Below are positions 1 through 8,827 of a stretch of DNA of 64,000 bases, piece after piece. Position numbers and translations under genes: made by a program. The DNA comes from Chromobacterium violaceum ATCC 12472 (GTDB lineage Bacteria > Pseudomonadota > Gammaproteobacteria > Burkholderiales > Chromobacteriaceae): contig NC_005085.1 in assembly GCF_000007705.1 (NCBI RefSeq), positions 806,001 through 870,000 of the forward strand, written 5' to 3'. Each line of letters begins with the position of its first letter. Position 1 is the stretch's first letter. The notes beneath the pieces are model-generated. The model was not told the DNA's origin. It did not search any database and saw only the letters and a list, made by a program, of their open reading frames with translations.

Positions 1-84
1 AGCGGCCGCAGCCAGTGCCTGGCGCTGACCGTGGCGGCCAATGGGCGGGCCTGGCTGGCGGAGGTGGGCGATGCGTGCGCCTGA
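1..84 (+). CDS. Minor pseudopilin FimT/GspH-like, C-terminal fragment (gene cut by window edge)
   Basis: Only the last 27 codons are in the window; they read through to a TGA at 82-84 and end in a Cys-containing tail (DACA). The stop overlaps the start of the next gene, pilV, by 14 bases. In type IV pilus minor-pilin operons the gene before pilV is normally fimT/fimU, a GspH-type minor pilin that helps prime pilus assembly. The assignment rests on this position and on the short Cys-containing tail, because no N-terminal prepilin motif is visible. Family is inferred from context. Confidence 0.5.
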   Translation, partial: SGRSQCLALTVAANGRAWLAEVGDACA

Positions 85-565
85 GCGCGGATTCAGCCTG
101 GTCGAGGCGCTGGTGGCGCTGTTGATCTGGATGATGGCGGTGCTGGCCTTCAGCGGCGTCCAGGCGCGCGCCTTGCTGCATGCGCGCGAAGCGGAGCTGG
201 AGGGGCGCATCGCCGATGCCGCCGGCAATCTCGCCAATGCCATCCTGGCAAGTCCTGACAAGCTGTGGCCGCTATACCTGGAACAGGGCTATGACGATCA
301 TTCGGCTGGCGGCGACTGCGTGGCCGGCTGCACGGCGCAGCAACTGGCCGACGCCAATCTCGCCCGCTTCAAGCGCGAGCTGCGCCTGGCGGGCCGGAGC
401 GAGCAGGCGCGCGGCGTCGTGTGCCGCGGCGACAGCCGGGTGCGGCCGACGCTGGACAAGCCTGGCTGCGACGGCAAGGGCGAGCTGGCGATACGGGTGG
501 CATGGCGCAGCCGGCTGGACGGGAAATGGCGGGAGCAGGCCGGTGTCTGGCCGTTGCGGCCCTAG
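71..565 (+). CDS. pilV: Type IV pilus minor pilin PilV
   Basis: This 164-aa protein begins with a short basic leader followed by the class III prepilin cleavage site G7|FSLVE, with the conserved Glu at mature position 5, and then a hydrophobic helix (residues 8-30). PilD-type peptidase would cleave after G7. Minor pilins of this type form the tip or priming complex of the pilus. I chose the ATG at 71 over an in-frame ATG at 41 because only the shorter form has the usual leader length. Four Cys residues in the globular part suggest disulfides. It overlaps the preceding fimT-like gene and the following pilW, so the operon is translationally coupled. Confidence 0.85.
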   Translation: MRAPERGFSLVEALVALLIWMMAVLAFSGVQARALLHAREAELEGRIADAAGNLANAILASPDKLWPLYLEQGYDDHSAGGDCVAGCTAQQLADANLARFKRELRLAGRSEQARGVVCRGDSRVRPTLDKPGCDGKGELAIRVAWRSRLDGKWREQAGVWPLRP

Positions 566-1412
566 GCGGCAGCGCGGCGCCTTGCTGCTGGGCATTTTGC
601 TGGCGGTGGCGTTGACCTCGCTGGTTCTGGCGCTGTCGGTGGCGGCATTGGCCGCGGTGCAGCGCAGCGTGCGTGTCGCCGAGCACAGGCTGGCGCGGAG
701 TCACGACGCGCGCTGGGCGCTGAGGCAGTTGGCGCGCGACCTGGCCGGCCATGGGCGTTCGGGCTGCCGGCTTCTGCCATGGCGGGCAGGCGATTTTGCG
801 GCTGGAGAATGGCGGCTGCGACTGCCGGGACGGGAACTGGAGATCGTGCGCGCCGGCCGGTCCGGAGACGATCTGGCCAGCGTGCAGCTGGCGCGGCAAC
901 GGTCCGAGGCCTGGCGGCCGTGGTCCCGCGTCTGGCTGGGCAGTTGCGGCGGCGGCTATGCGTTGCAGGGCGGGCGTGCCCATTGGAAGGGCGGGGCCGG
1001 CGCGCCGGAATTGGTGCTGACGCCGCCGCTGCCGGTCGCGCCGGGGGCGGAGGGCGTGCATTTGTCGTCGCTGCAGCTGTGGCTGCCTCGCGAGCGGCGG
1101 TACCGGTTGGCGCCGGACGCGCGCGGCCAGCGCTTGTTGGCGAGTGAGACGGAGGGCGGGGTGGCGGACGGCGAGGAGCGGGTGTTGCTGGAGGGCGTCA
1201 AGCGGCTGGGCCTGCAGTTACTGATGCGGGATGGTTGCGGCGAGGCGGTCCGCTGGAGTTGGCGCGAGGCGTCCGAGTGGCCCGCAGGCCTGTCGCCGCA
1301 GGCCGCCCGCCTGATCCTGGAGTGGTATCCCGACGACAAGGAGGATGAGGTGAGCCTGTCCAGCCTGGATCTTGCGCTGGAGCCGGCGGCATCCTGCGAG
1401 GCATCGCCATGA
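543..1412 (+). CDS. pilW: Minor pilin PilW-like protein
   Basis: The protein is about 289 aa if translation starts at the GTG at 543, which overlaps the end of pilV by 23 bases. The N-terminus has a basic stretch (RRQRG) followed by a hydrophobic helix of about 25 residues, as in prepilins, but the residue five after the presumed cleavage glycine is Gly rather than the conserved Glu. Size, position between pilV and pilX, and the large Cys-containing C-terminal region fit PilW. PilW acts with PilV and PilX in the pilus priming/tip subcomplex. The start is uncertain because no in-frame ATG lies near the leader. The 3' end overlaps pilX by ATGA. Confidence 0.7.
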   Translation: MSGRCGPRRQRGALLLGILLAVALTSLVLALSVAALAAVQRSVRVAEHRLARSHDARWALRQLARDLAGHGRSGCRLLPWRAGDFAAGEWRLRLPGRELEIVRAGRSGDDLASVQLARQRSEAWRPWSRVWLGSCGGGYALQGGRAHWKGGAGAPELVLTPPLPVAPGAEGVHLSSLQLWLPRERRYRLAPDARGQRLLASETEGGVADGEERVLLEGVKRLGLQLLMRDGCGEAVRWSWREASEWPAGLSPQAARLILEWYPDDKEDEVSLSSLDLALEPAASCEASP

Positions 1413-2044
1413 GCAGGACTCGTCAGGCGGGAGGCGCGTTGCCGCTGGTGATGTCGCTGCTGGCGGTGCTGGGGTTGCTGGTGCTGTCGTCGTCGCGGCA
1501 GTTGGCCGGAGAGGCGCGGCTGGCATCCAACAGCCAGGACAGGCAGCGGGCAGAGACGCAGGCGCGCCAGGCCTTGCTGGGCGCCGAGCAATGGGTGTGG
1601 CGGATGGACCGCCGCCTGGGGCTGGACGCCGTGGATCCGGCGCGGCTGTACGGGGAGGGGCGCCTGTTTCCGCCCAGCTGCGACGGGATCGAAGGCAAGG
1701 GCTTGTGCGAGCCGATGGTGCCGCCTCACCGGCGCCAAGTGGGCGGCCAGTCGCTGCTCCATCCTTGCGGCAACAGCCGCGAGTACGCGCTGGAGCCGGG
1801 CCCGTCGCAGACGGCCTGCCCGCAGCGGGTGCGCGGCGGCGCGCTCAACTGGGCCAATCCGCGCTACGTGGTGGAGCTGATCGACCCTCGCTTCGGCGAG
1901 TCGGCCGGCGACAGGCTGTACCGGATCACGGTGCGCGCCTGGGGCCGGCATCCGCAGAGCGAGGTGACGCTGCAAAGCTGGTACCGGGTCGGCGAGGGCG
2001 TGGCCGAAGGCCGGCGGCTGGACTGGCGGGAGGTGGGGGAATGA
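1409..2044 (+). CDS. pilX: Minor pilin PilX (GspK-like)
   Basis: This 211-aa protein starts in an ATGA overlap with pilW. Its N-terminus is a short polar stretch ending in GG, then a hydrophobic helix (about residues 10-27), then a QARQALLGAEQW segment typical of PilX proteins. Like GspK/PilX proteins in general, it lacks the mature Glu5 that other pilins need for stacking, which fits a role at the very tip of the pseudopilus or pilus. Several Cys residues lie in the C-terminal domain. It ends by an ATGA overlap with the next pilin gene, so all five genes appear to be one transcript. Confidence 0.8.
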   Translation: MSRTRQAGGALPLVMSLLAVLGLLVLSSSRQLAGEARLASNSQDRQRAETQARQALLGAEQWVWRMDRRLGLDAVDPARLYGEGRLFPPSCDGIEGKGLCEPMVPPHRRQVGGQSLLHPCGNSREYALEPGPSQTACPQRVRGGALNWANPRYVVELIDPRFGESAGDRLYRITVRAWGRHPQSEVTLQSWYRVGEGVAEGRRLDWREVGE

Positions 2045-2463
2045 AGCGGAAACGGGGGTTCAGCCTGCTGGAGCTGGTCGGCTGCATGGCCATTTTGGCC
2101 ATCTTGCTGACGCTGGCCGTGCCGGGATACCTGCAGTATCTGCAGCGGGCGCGGATGGCGGAGGCCAGGGCGGCATTGATGGAGAATGGCCATTTCATGC
2201 AGCGCTGGTACCAGTTGCGCGGCGTTTACCACCAGGAAGGGCCGCTATCCTGGCCGCCTTTGCCGGTGCTGGAAACCGGCGCTTTCGTGATCGGCTTCAG
2301 CAGCGCGGCGCCGACGTCGGACAATATCGACCAGGCCAGCTTCATCATCGAGGCCCGTGCCAAGACGGGATCGGGCCTCGAGGAATGGCTGCTGAAGCTG
2401 GACCAGGATGGCAATATCCGCCAGTGCCGGCAGGAGGACGGCGTCGAGAACTGCCGGCTGTAG
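2041..2463 (+). CDS. pilE: PilE-like minor type IV pilin
   Basis: This 140-aa pilin has a textbook prepilin leader: KRKRG6|FSLLE with Glu11 at mature position 5, then the long hydrophobic helix (residues 7-35). Two Cys at 129 and 138 near the C-terminus would close the D-region disulfide loop usual for PilE/ComP-type pilins. The start lies in an ATGA overlap with pilX. In Pseudomonas the gene order is pilX-pilY1-pilE; here pilY1 is missing, as in Neisseria-type operons. It may be a minor pilin (ComP-like) rather than the major fibre subunit, because it is co-transcribed with minor pilins. Confidence 0.8.
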   Translation: MKRKRGFSLLELVGCMAILAILLTLAVPGYLQYLQRARMAEARAALMENGHFMQRWYQLRGVYHQEGPLSWPPLPVLETGAFVIGFSSAAPTSDNIDQASFIIEARAKTGSGLEEWLLKLDQDGNIRQCRQEDGVENCRL

Positions 2464-2483
2464 CCGGAGCCGGCGGCGCGTTC

Positions 2484-3761
2484 TCAGGCTTTTTCCGGCG
2501 CGGGATCGTCGCCCCAGGGCGCCACCCGTACCAGCAGCATCATGCCGGGCAGGGCCAGCGCCGTGCACAGGAAGAAGAACGAGGTCCAACCCACCGAGTC
2601 GACGATGTAGCCGGTGGCGGCGTTAGCCAGCGTGCGCGGCACCGCGGCCAGGCTGGTGAACAGCGCGAACTGGGTGGCGGTGTAGGCCGGGTGGGTGCTG
2701 CGGGCGATGAAGGCGACGAAGGCCGCGGTGCCGAGGCCTACGCCCAGCGCCTCGAAGCCGATCACCACCGCCAGCATGGAAAGCTCGGACGCGCCGATGT
2801 TGTCGAAGCGGCCGTAGCTGGATAGCCAGGCGAAGCCGAGTATCGACACCACCTGCACCACGCCGAAGGCCCACAGCGCTCGGTTGATGCCCAGCTTGAT
2901 CATCCATAGCCCGCCGAGCAAGCCGCCGGCCACGGCAGGCCACAGCGCCGCGTGCTTGGCCACCAGGCCGATCTGCGACTTGGCGTAGCCCATGTCGAGA
3001 TAGAACGGCGTGGCCAGCGAGGTGGCCATGCTGTCGCCCAGCTTGTACAGGAAGATGAAGCCCAGTATCCACAGCGCGCCTTGCCAGCCCTGGCGGGTGA
3101 GGAATTCGTGGAAAGGCTCCACCACCGCCTCGCGCAGCGTTTTCGGGCTGCCCGAGGCCAGCGCCGGCTCCTTCACCATCAGCGTCATCAGCGCGCCCGG
3201 CAGCATGAACAGCGCGGTGACCACGAACACGCTGGCCCAGTCCAGGTGGTCGGCCAGGATCAGCGACAGAGAGCCCGGCACCAGGCCGGCCAGCCGGTAG
3301 GCGTTGATGTGGACGGTATTGCCGAGGCCGAGCTGGGCGTCGCTGAGAATCTCGCGGCGAAAGGCGTCCAGCACGATGTCCTGGCTGGCGGAGAAGAAGG
3401 CGACCGCCAGCGCCAGGCCGGCGATGCTCCAGATGTCCTCTCGCGGATCAAATAGGCCGAGCAGCGCGAGGCCGGCCAGCAGCGCCAGCTGGGTGGCCAG
3501 CATCCAGCCGCGGCGGCGGCCCAGCAGCGGCAGCGCGAAACGGTCCAGCAGCGGCGACCACAGGAATTTCCAGGTGTAGGGCAGGCCGATCAGCGCGAAC
3601 AGGCCGATGGACTTGAGATCGACGCCTTCGCTGCGCAGCCAGGCCGGCAGCAAATTGATCAGGGTGTACAGCGGCAGGCCGGAGGCGAAGCCGGTGAACA
3701 CGCAGACGAGCATGGTGCGCGAGAACACGTCGCGCCGCCAGTTGATGGTGGCCAGGGTCAT
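2484..3761 (-). CDS. ampG: AmpG-like MFS permease (muropeptide transporter family)
   Basis: This 425-aa integral membrane protein has about 12 hydrophobic segments and the MFS loop motif between TM2 and TM3 (DRFALPLLGRRRGW). The FASGLPLYTLINLLPAWLR start and the KFLWSPLLDR segment are characteristic of AmpG-type transporters, which bring anhydro-muropeptides from the periplasm to the cytoplasm for cell-wall recycling and beta-lactamase induction. Family membership is clear, but substrate is inferred, because the AmpG/acetyl-CoA transporter family also contains members of unknown specificity. It is convergent with the pilin operon (20-bp gap). Confidence 0.75.
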   Translation of the reverse strand: MTLATINWRRDVFSRTMLVCVFTGFASGLPLYTLINLLPAWLRSEGVDLKSIGLFALIGLPYTWKFLWSPLLDRFALPLLGRRRGWMLATQLALLAGLALLGLFDPREDIWSIAGLALAVAFFSASQDIVLDAFRREILSDAQLGLGNTVHINAYRLAGLVPGSLSLILADHLDWASVFVVTALFMLPGALMTLMVKEPALASGSPKTLREAVVEPFHEFLTRQGWQGALWILGFIFLYKLGDSMATSLATPFYLDMGYAKSQIGLVAKHAALWPAVAGGLLGGLWMIKLGINRALWAFGVVQVVSILGFAWLSSYGRFDNIGASELSMLAVVIGFEALGVGLGTAAFVAFIARSTHPAYTATQFALFTSLAAVPRTLANAATGYIVDSVGWTSFFFLCTALALPGMMLLVRVAPWGDDPAPEKA

Positions 3762-3852
3762 GTGCTTGTTGTCGTGGTGGTGGACGGGCCGCCCGCGCTT
3801 GCGGGCGGGCGGAGGTCGGCGGAGGCGGGCGCGGAGCCCGTCGGGGGCGGTT

Positions 3853-4041
3853 TCAGCGCCGCAGCGCCTGCGCTATCTTTTGGTCGGTCTTGTACTGGCT
3901 GAGCGCGTACACCGACCACAGCGCGGCCGGCAGCCAGCCGATCAGCGTCAGCTGCAGGACCAGGCAGATCAGTCCGGCGAACGGTCGGCCTATGGTGAAG
4001 AACTGCAGCCAGGGCAGGAAAATGGCCAGCAACAGGCGCAT
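3853..4041 (-). CDS. Small YqaE/Pmp3-family membrane protein
   Basis: This 62-aa protein consists of two transmembrane helices (about residues 2-26 and 28-49) with the family's pattern of a short first helix, a G-R/K-P-x-x-G turn and a second helix ending in W-x-x-Y-A-L. YqaE/Pmp3 proteins are small stress-associated proteolipids of the cytoplasmic membrane; their mechanism is not well settled. It lies 25 bases upstream of metW on the same strand and may simply share its transcript. Upstream of ampG a GC-rich 8-bp hairpin (3789-3808) without a clear T tract separates the two genes. Confidence 0.7.
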   Translation of the reverse strand: MRLLLAIFLPWLQFFTIGRPFAGLICLVLQLTLIGWLPAALWSVYALSQYKTDQKIAQALRR

Positions 4042-4066
4042 GCGTCTCTCCTTGTGCGAGGCGGGG

Positions 4067-4663
4067 TCAGCCGCGGGCCACCCGGTAAAACGCCAGGCTG
4101 CCGCGCAGGTTAGGCAGCAAGGATACCTGTTTGCCCTTGTCCATGACCACCCTCTGAACCACTCGGATGCGGTTCTTGGCGCAGAGTTCCTCGAAGTCGC
4201 CCAGCATGCACCAGTGGATGTTGGGGGTGTCGTACCACTGGTAGGGGATGGTGTCGGACACCGGCATGTGGCCCTGCAGGATCTGCAGCCGGTTCTGCCA
4301 GTAGCCGAAATTGGGGAAGGTGACGATGGCCTCGCGGCCGACGCGTAGCATCTCGTTGAGGATGGCCTCGGTGTGGCGCATCGCCTGTATCGTCTGCGAC
4401 AGCACCACGTGGTCGAAGCGCTGGTCGCCGAATTCGGCGAGGCCGGTTTCCAGGTCGCCTTGCACCGCGTTGACGCCGGCGGCGACGCAGCGCACCACGT
4501 TGGCGACGTCGAAGTCCACGCCGTAACCCAGCACCTGCTTGTCCTGCTGCAGCGCCGCCAGCAGCCTGCCGTCGCCGCAGCCCAGGTCCAGCACCCGGCT
4601 GTGCGGGGCGATCCAGTCGGCGATCAGCCTGAGGTCGGAGCGGAGAGTCTGGATGGCGTTCAT
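4067..4663 (-). CDS. metW: Methionine biosynthesis protein MetW (SAM-dependent methyltransferase fold)
   Basis: This 198-aa protein carries the SAM-binding motif [13 protein letters not shown] near residues 24-35, followed by an acidic strand end and a VVLSQTIQA motif IV typical of MetW. MetW is required with MetX for homoserine acylation in many proteobacteria that use the metX-metW pair. Its ATG overlaps the metX stop by ATGA, so translation is coupled and the two proteins are probably made in fixed ratio. The fold is that of a class I methyltransferase, but a methyl acceptor is not established for the family. Confidence 0.9.
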
Positions 4664-5802
4664 GCGTTCACCTCCTTGGCCACGCGGTCCAGGTAGGCGC
4701 GCATCAGGTCCACATACGGTTGGTCGGTCATCAGGAAGGCGTCGTGGCCGTGCACCGACTCGATCTCGGCGTAGCTGACGCGCTTGCCGGCGGCGATCAG
4801 CGCCTTCACCGTCTCGCGCGAGCGCTCCGGCGAGAAGCGCCAGTCGCTGGTGAAGCTGGCCACCATGAACGCCGCCTGCGCCGGCTTCAGCGCGGCGGCC
4901 AGGTCGCCGCCGTGCGCGGCGGCGGGGTCGAAGTAGTCCAGCGCCTTGGTCATCAGCAGATAGGTGTTGGCGTCGAAGTAATCGGAGAACTTGTCGCCTT
5001 GGTAGCGCAGGTAGCTCTCGATCTCGAACTCCACGTCGTAGCCGAAGCGGTATTCCCCCGAGCGCAGCATGCGGCCGAATTTCTCGCCCATGCCATCGTC
5101 GGACAGATAGGTGATGTGGCCCAGCATCCGCGCCAGCCTGAGGCCGCGGCGGGGGATGGTGCCCTGCTGGTAGAAGTCGCCGCCGCAAAAGTCCGGGTCG
5201 GTGAGGATGGCCTGGCGCGCGACGTCGTTGAAGGCGATGTTCTGCGCCGACAGCTTGGGCGCGGAGGCGATCACCAGCGCGTGCGCGACGCGTTCCGGAT
5301 AGGCGATGCTCCAGTGCAGCGCCTGCATGCCGCCCAGCGAGCCGCCTATCACCGCCGCCCAGCGTTCAATGCCGAGCCGGTCGGCCAGGCGCGCCTGCGA
5401 GGTCACCCAGTCCGGCACCGTCATCACCGGAAAGGCCGAGCCCCACGGCTGGCCGGTGGCCGGGTTGACGCTGGACGGGCCGGTGCTGCCGTGGCAACCG
5501 CCCAGGTTGTTGACGCCGACCACGAAGAAGCGGCGGGTGTCGATCGGCTTGCCGGGGCCGATCATATTGTCCCACCAGCCCGGGGTCTTGTCGTCGGCGC
5601 GGTAATAGCCGGCGACATGGTGGTGGCCGGACAATGCGTGGCAGATCAGGATGGCGTTGCTCTTGTCGGCGTTGAGTTTGCCGTAGGTCTCGAAACGCAG
5701 CTGATAGCCCGGCAGCGCGGCGCCGCTGGCGAGCGGCAGGGGAATGTCGAACGCGGCATCCTGGGCCGCGACGATGCCTACCGAACAGTTGGTGTCGGTC
5801 AT
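4660..5802 (-). CDS. metX: Homoserine O-acyltransferase MetX
   Basis: This 380-aa alpha/beta hydrolase catalyses acyl transfer to L-homoserine, the first committed step of methionine synthesis. The nucleophile elbow is GGS155LGGM; the rest of the triad is Asp320 (in SDWRF) and His353 (in GHDAFL). The length is normal for bacterial MetX. Whether it uses acetyl- or succinyl-CoA cannot be told by eye: many betaproteobacterial MetX proteins paired with MetW are succinyltransferases. A purine-rich ribosome site (AGAGGCAAG) precedes the ATG. It forms a two-gene operon with metW. Confidence 0.92.
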
Positions 5803-5885
5803 GGGTGCTTGCCTCTTCTATTTGTCCGCGTCCGCCGCCCTCTGCCGGGGCTGGTCTGGATGCGGTCTCCTGCGGCTACCGGTCG

Positions 5886-5891
5886 ATTATA
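5886..5891 (-). promoter_or_regulatory. Possible -10 element of the metX promoter
   Basis: On the minus strand this hexamer is a perfect TATAAT, 84 bases upstream of the metX start. The local sequence is AT-rich in an otherwise GC-rich region. No good -35 hexamer is seen at 16-18 bases, so it is only a candidate. I saw no SAM riboswitch-like structure in the leader. Confidence 0.35.
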
Positions 5892-5963
5892 TCCATAACA
5901 TAAGCTTGCGCGGGAGTATGGCGCGCCGGGATAATCGGCCGGGTTCCCGCCACGGTCCCCATC

Positions 5964-6146
5964 ATGTTCGGACGCCTGTTCAAATTCTTCGTGCTGTGCC
6001 TGCTGGCCTGGGCGGTCGCCCGCTGGTTCCTCAAGCCCAGCCAGCGCCGCAACGTGCACGAGCTCGTTTCCGCGCTGGCCATCGCGCTGCTGGTCAGCGC
6101 CGGCCTGTTCTGCGTGCTTTACTGGCTGGGCTGGCGGAACATCTGA
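5964..6146 (+). CDS. Small two-helix membrane protein of unknown function
   Basis: The predicted 60-aa protein has a hydrophobic helix at residues 5-22, a basic-polar linker (KPSQRRNVHE) and a second hydrophobic segment at 36-57. I do not recognise a family. It is divergent from metX and lies 76 bases before the radical SAM gene on the same strand. Base composition and codon use match the neighbours, which supports its being a real gene. No strong ribosome-binding site is visible before the ATG. Confidence 0.55.
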   Translation: MFGRLFKFFVLCLLAWAVARWFLKPSQRRNVHELVSALAIALLVSAGLFCVLYWLGWRNI

Positions 6147-6222
6147 ATCGACAAGTCCTTGATCCGGCGCATTTTGCCGCCGGCGCCGCCGCGCTAGACT
6201 GCGGACTTTTGTCTGCAGCCCG

Positions 6223-7143
6223 ATGGATCTTACCCGCCACCTCCACACCTTCGGCCATTACCTGAAACGACGCTTCGGCGAGACTGTGCACAAGCTGTCG
6301 CTGGCCGGCGATTTCACCTGTCCCAACCGCGACGGCACGCTGGGGCGCGGCGGCTGCACCTTCTGCGATGTGCGCAGCTTCGGCCGGGAGGCCGCCAGCC
6401 TGTCCATCGCCGAGCAGATCGCGCGGGAAAAGGAAAAGACCGGCCGCGCCCGCAAGTATCTCGCCTATTTCCAGGCCTATACCAGCACCTATGCCGAAGT
6501 GGAGACGCTGCGCGCGCTGTACGACGAGGCGATGACGGCTGCCGACGTGGCCGGCTTGTGCGTCGGCACCCGGCCGGACTGCGTGCCGGACGCGGCGCTG
6601 GACCTGCTGGCCTCGTACCAGGCTGGCGGCGCCGAGGTGTGGCTGGAGCTGGGCCTGCAGACCGCGCACGACCGCACCCAGGCGCGGATCCGCCGCGGCC
6701 ACGGGCTGGCCGACTACCGCGACGCCGTCGCCCGCGCCCATGCGCGCGGCCTCAAGGTATGCGCCCACCTGATCGCCGGCCTGCCGGGCGAGGACGCGGA
6801 TGATGTCCATTCGACCCTGCGCGCCGTGCTGGACATCGGCGTGGAGGGGCTGAAGCTGCATCCGCTGATGATCGTGCGCGGCAGCCGGATGGCGGCGCAA
6901 TACCGGCGCGGCGAAGTGACGCCGATGAGCCTGGACGCCTACGCCGGCCTCGCCGCCGACCTGATCCGCCGCACGCCGCCTGAAATCGTCTACCACCGCA
7001 TCTCGGCCACCGCCCAGGCGCCGACTCTGATCGCGCCCGACTGGTGCGGGCCGCGCTGGGCGGCGCTGCAGGCGATAGGCGAGCGGCTGGCGCGGGACGG
7101 CGGGCAGGGCAGCGCGCTCGGCCGAAGCTGGAGGCCTGAATAA
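6223..7143 (+). CDS. YhcC-family radical SAM protein (TIGR01212 type)
   Basis: This 306-aa protein has a Cys cluster of the form C-x7-GGC-TFC near residues 29-47 (CPNRDGTLGRGGCTFCD), which binds the 4Fe-4S cluster used to cleave SAM. It also has the family motifs TYAEVETLR, VGTRPDC and WLELGLQTAHD, which form the radical SAM barrel. YhcC-type proteins are widespread and conserved, but their substrate is not established to my knowledge; an elongator-protein-like relation is known for the domain. No partner gene is adjacent, and neighbours give no functional hint. Confidence 0.85.
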   Translation: MDLTRHLHTFGHYLKRRFGETVHKLSLAGDFTCPNRDGTLGRGGCTFCDVRSFGREAASLSIAEQIAREKEKTGRARKYLAYFQAYTSTYAEVETLRALYDEAMTAADVAGLCVGTRPDCVPDAALDLLASYQAGGAEVWLELGLQTAHDRTQARIRRGHGLADYRDAVARAHARGLKVCAHLIAGLPGEDADDVHSTLRAVLDIGVEGLKLHPLMIVRGSRMAAQYRRGEVTPMSLDAYAGLAADLIRRTPPEIVYHRISATAQAPTLIAPDWCGPRWAALQAIGERLARDGGQGSALGRSWRPE

Positions 7144-7227
7144 CACGGGCTGGAAAAACTGTTTGCATGCGCTACTGTCAGAATCCGGAAGGTCATCCGA
7201 CCAAATGGAAACGACAGGAGAGCCGCC

Positions 7228-8145
7228 ATGTTGATCAGGAAACCCGCCGACCATTTGCCGTCGGAAATCACCAGCGAATCGGTGTATTTCAACCGCCGCC
7301 AATTCATGGCCGGCGCCGCCGGCCTGCTGCTGTCGGCCGAGACGCTGGCCGGGCTGGCCGCCAAGAAGAGCCCGCTGTCGCAGCTGGCCGCCAACGACAA
7401 GCCCAACAGCCTGAAGGACATCACCAGCTACAACAATTTCTACGAGTTCGGCACCGACAAGTCCGATCCGGCGGAGAACGCGCACACGCTGCGCGCCCGG
7501 CCGTGGAGCGTGCTGGTGGACGGCGAAGTGGCCAAGCCGCGCCGCTTCTCTATCGAGGAGCTGCTGAAATTTCCGCTGGAGGAGCGCGTCTACCGGCTGC
7601 GCTGCGTCGAAGGCTGGAGCATGGTGATTCCCTGGGTGGGCTTTCCGCTGGCCAGCCTGATCAAGCAGATGAACCCCACCTCGCGTGCCAAGTACGTGGC
7701 GTTCGAGACCCTGCAGCGGCCCAGCGAAATGCCGGGCCAGCGCCAGGCGGTGCTGGACTGGCCGTACCGCGAAGGCCTGCGCATCGACGAGGTGATGCAT
7801 CCGCTGGCCATTCTCGCCGTCGGCCTGTACGGCAATGCGCTGCCCAATCAGAACGGCGCGCCGATCCGGCTGGTGGTGCCGTGGAAATACGGTTTCAAGA
7901 GCATCAAGTCCATCGTCCGCATCCGGCTGCAGGAAACGATGCCGGCCACCAGCTGGAATATGGCCAACGCCCATGAGTACGGCTTCTATTCCAATGTGAA
8001 CCCGGATGTCGACCACCCGCGCTGGAGCCAGGCTTCCGAGCGCCGCATCGGCGAGTTCTTCAAACGCAAGACGCTGCCGTTCAACGGCTACGCCGAGCAG
8101 GTGGCCGGGCTGTACCGCGGCATGGACCTGAGGAAGAACTTTTGA
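7228..8145 (+). CDS. msrP: MsrP: periplasmic methionine-sulfoxide reductase, molybdopterin catalytic subunit
   Basis: This 305-aa enzyme reduces methionine sulfoxide in periplasmic proteins, receiving electrons from membrane-bound MsrQ. The N-terminus has a twin-arginine export motif ([10 protein letters not shown] at 22-31) followed by a short hydrophobic stretch, so it is exported folded with its cofactor. The molybdenum-ligating Cys is C126 in LRCVEGW. The start is preceded by a GGAGAG ribosome site. Its last codons overlap msrQ by ATGA, giving the standard msrPQ operon. Confidence 0.93.
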   Translation: MLIRKPADHLPSEITSESVYFNRRQFMAGAAGLLLSAETLAGLAAKKSPLSQLAANDKPNSLKDITSYNNFYEFGTDKSDPAENAHTLRARPWSVLVDGEVAKPRRFSIEELLKFPLEERVYRLRCVEGWSMVIPWVGFPLASLIKQMNPTSRAKYVAFETLQRPSEMPGQRQAVLDWPYREGLRIDEVMHPLAILAVGLYGNALPNQNGAPIRLVVPWKYGFKSIKSIVRIRLQETMPATSWNMANAHEYGFYSNVNPDVDHPRWSQASERRIGEFFKRKTLPFNGYAEQVAGLYRGMDLRKNF

Positions 8146-8762
8146 TGACGACGCTGCGCATGAGATTTCCCGCCATTCCGGCCGAACGCCGGCTTGCCGT
8201 CGGCAAGGTCTTGCTGTTCATCGCCTGCCTGCTGCCGCTCGCGCGCGCGGCGTGGATCGTGCTCATGGGCGAAGCGGTGAACCCGGTGGAGTTCATCACC
8301 CGCTCCACCGGCACCTGGACGCTGGTGTGGCTGCTGGCCACGCTGTCCATGACGCCGCTGCGTCGTCTCAGCGGCCAGGCCTGGCCGCTGAAATGCCGGC
8401 GCATGCTGGGCCTGTTCGCCTTCTTCTACGCCAGCCTGCACTTCACCACCTATGTCTGGCTGGACCAGTTCTTCGACTGGCCGCACATCCTGAAGGACAT
8501 CGCCAAGCGGCCGTTCATCACCGTCGGCTTCGCCGCCATCGTCTTGATGTCGCCGCTGGCGCTGACCTCCACCCAGGGCTGGATGCGGCGTCTGAAGCGC
8601 AACTGGGGCAAGCTGCACCGGCTGGTGTACCCGGTGGCGGTGCTGGCGGTGGTCCATTACTGGTGGCTGGTGAAGAAGGACATCACCCAGCCACTGATCT
8701 ACGCCGCCGTGCTGGTCGGCTTGCTGGGCCTGCGCGCGTGGTGGCGCGCGCGCAAGGCTTGA
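8142..8762 (+). CDS. msrQ: MsrQ: heme-binding membrane subunit of the MsrPQ system
   Basis: This 206-aa membrane protein has about six transmembrane helices of the ferric-reductase-like fold. Histidines suited to heme ligation lie in [11 protein letters not shown] (around residue 101) and [19 protein letters not shown] (around 158-172). It passes electrons from the quinone pool or a flavin reductase to MsrP. The start overlaps the msrP stop (ATGA), and length and order are as expected for the family. Confidence 0.92.
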   Translation: MMTTLRMRFPAIPAERRLAVGKVLLFIACLLPLARAAWIVLMGEAVNPVEFITRSTGTWTLVWLLATLSMTPLRRLSGQAWPLKCRRMLGLFAFFYASLHFTTYVWLDQFFDWPHILKDIAKRPFITVGFAAIVLMSPLALTSTQGWMRRLKRNWGKLHRLVYPVAVLAVVHYWWLVKKDITQPLIYAAVLVGLLGLRAWWRARKA

Positions 8763-8763
8763 T

Positions 8764-8795
8764 CCCGCCGCTTGGCAAGGGGGCGGGCGGGTTTT
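8764..8795 (+). terminator. Possible terminator after msrPQ
   Basis: A GC-rich inverted repeat (CCCGCC at 8764-8769 with GGCGGG at 8786-8791) is followed directly by TTTT just after the msrQ stop. The stem is short and alternative pairings exist, so this is a weak call. Confidence 0.35.
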
Positions 8796-8827
8796 AAAGT
8801 GTGGCGTTTTGTATCGGAAAGAACGTC

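Noticed and set aside
1372-2040. Upstream in-frame extension of the PilE-like gene across pilX
   Set aside because: The extension is a shadow of pilX in another frame; the prepilin leader starts at 2041.
3789-3808. GC-rich 8-bp hairpin between the YqaE-like gene and ampG as a terminator
   Set aside because: No T tract follows on either strand.
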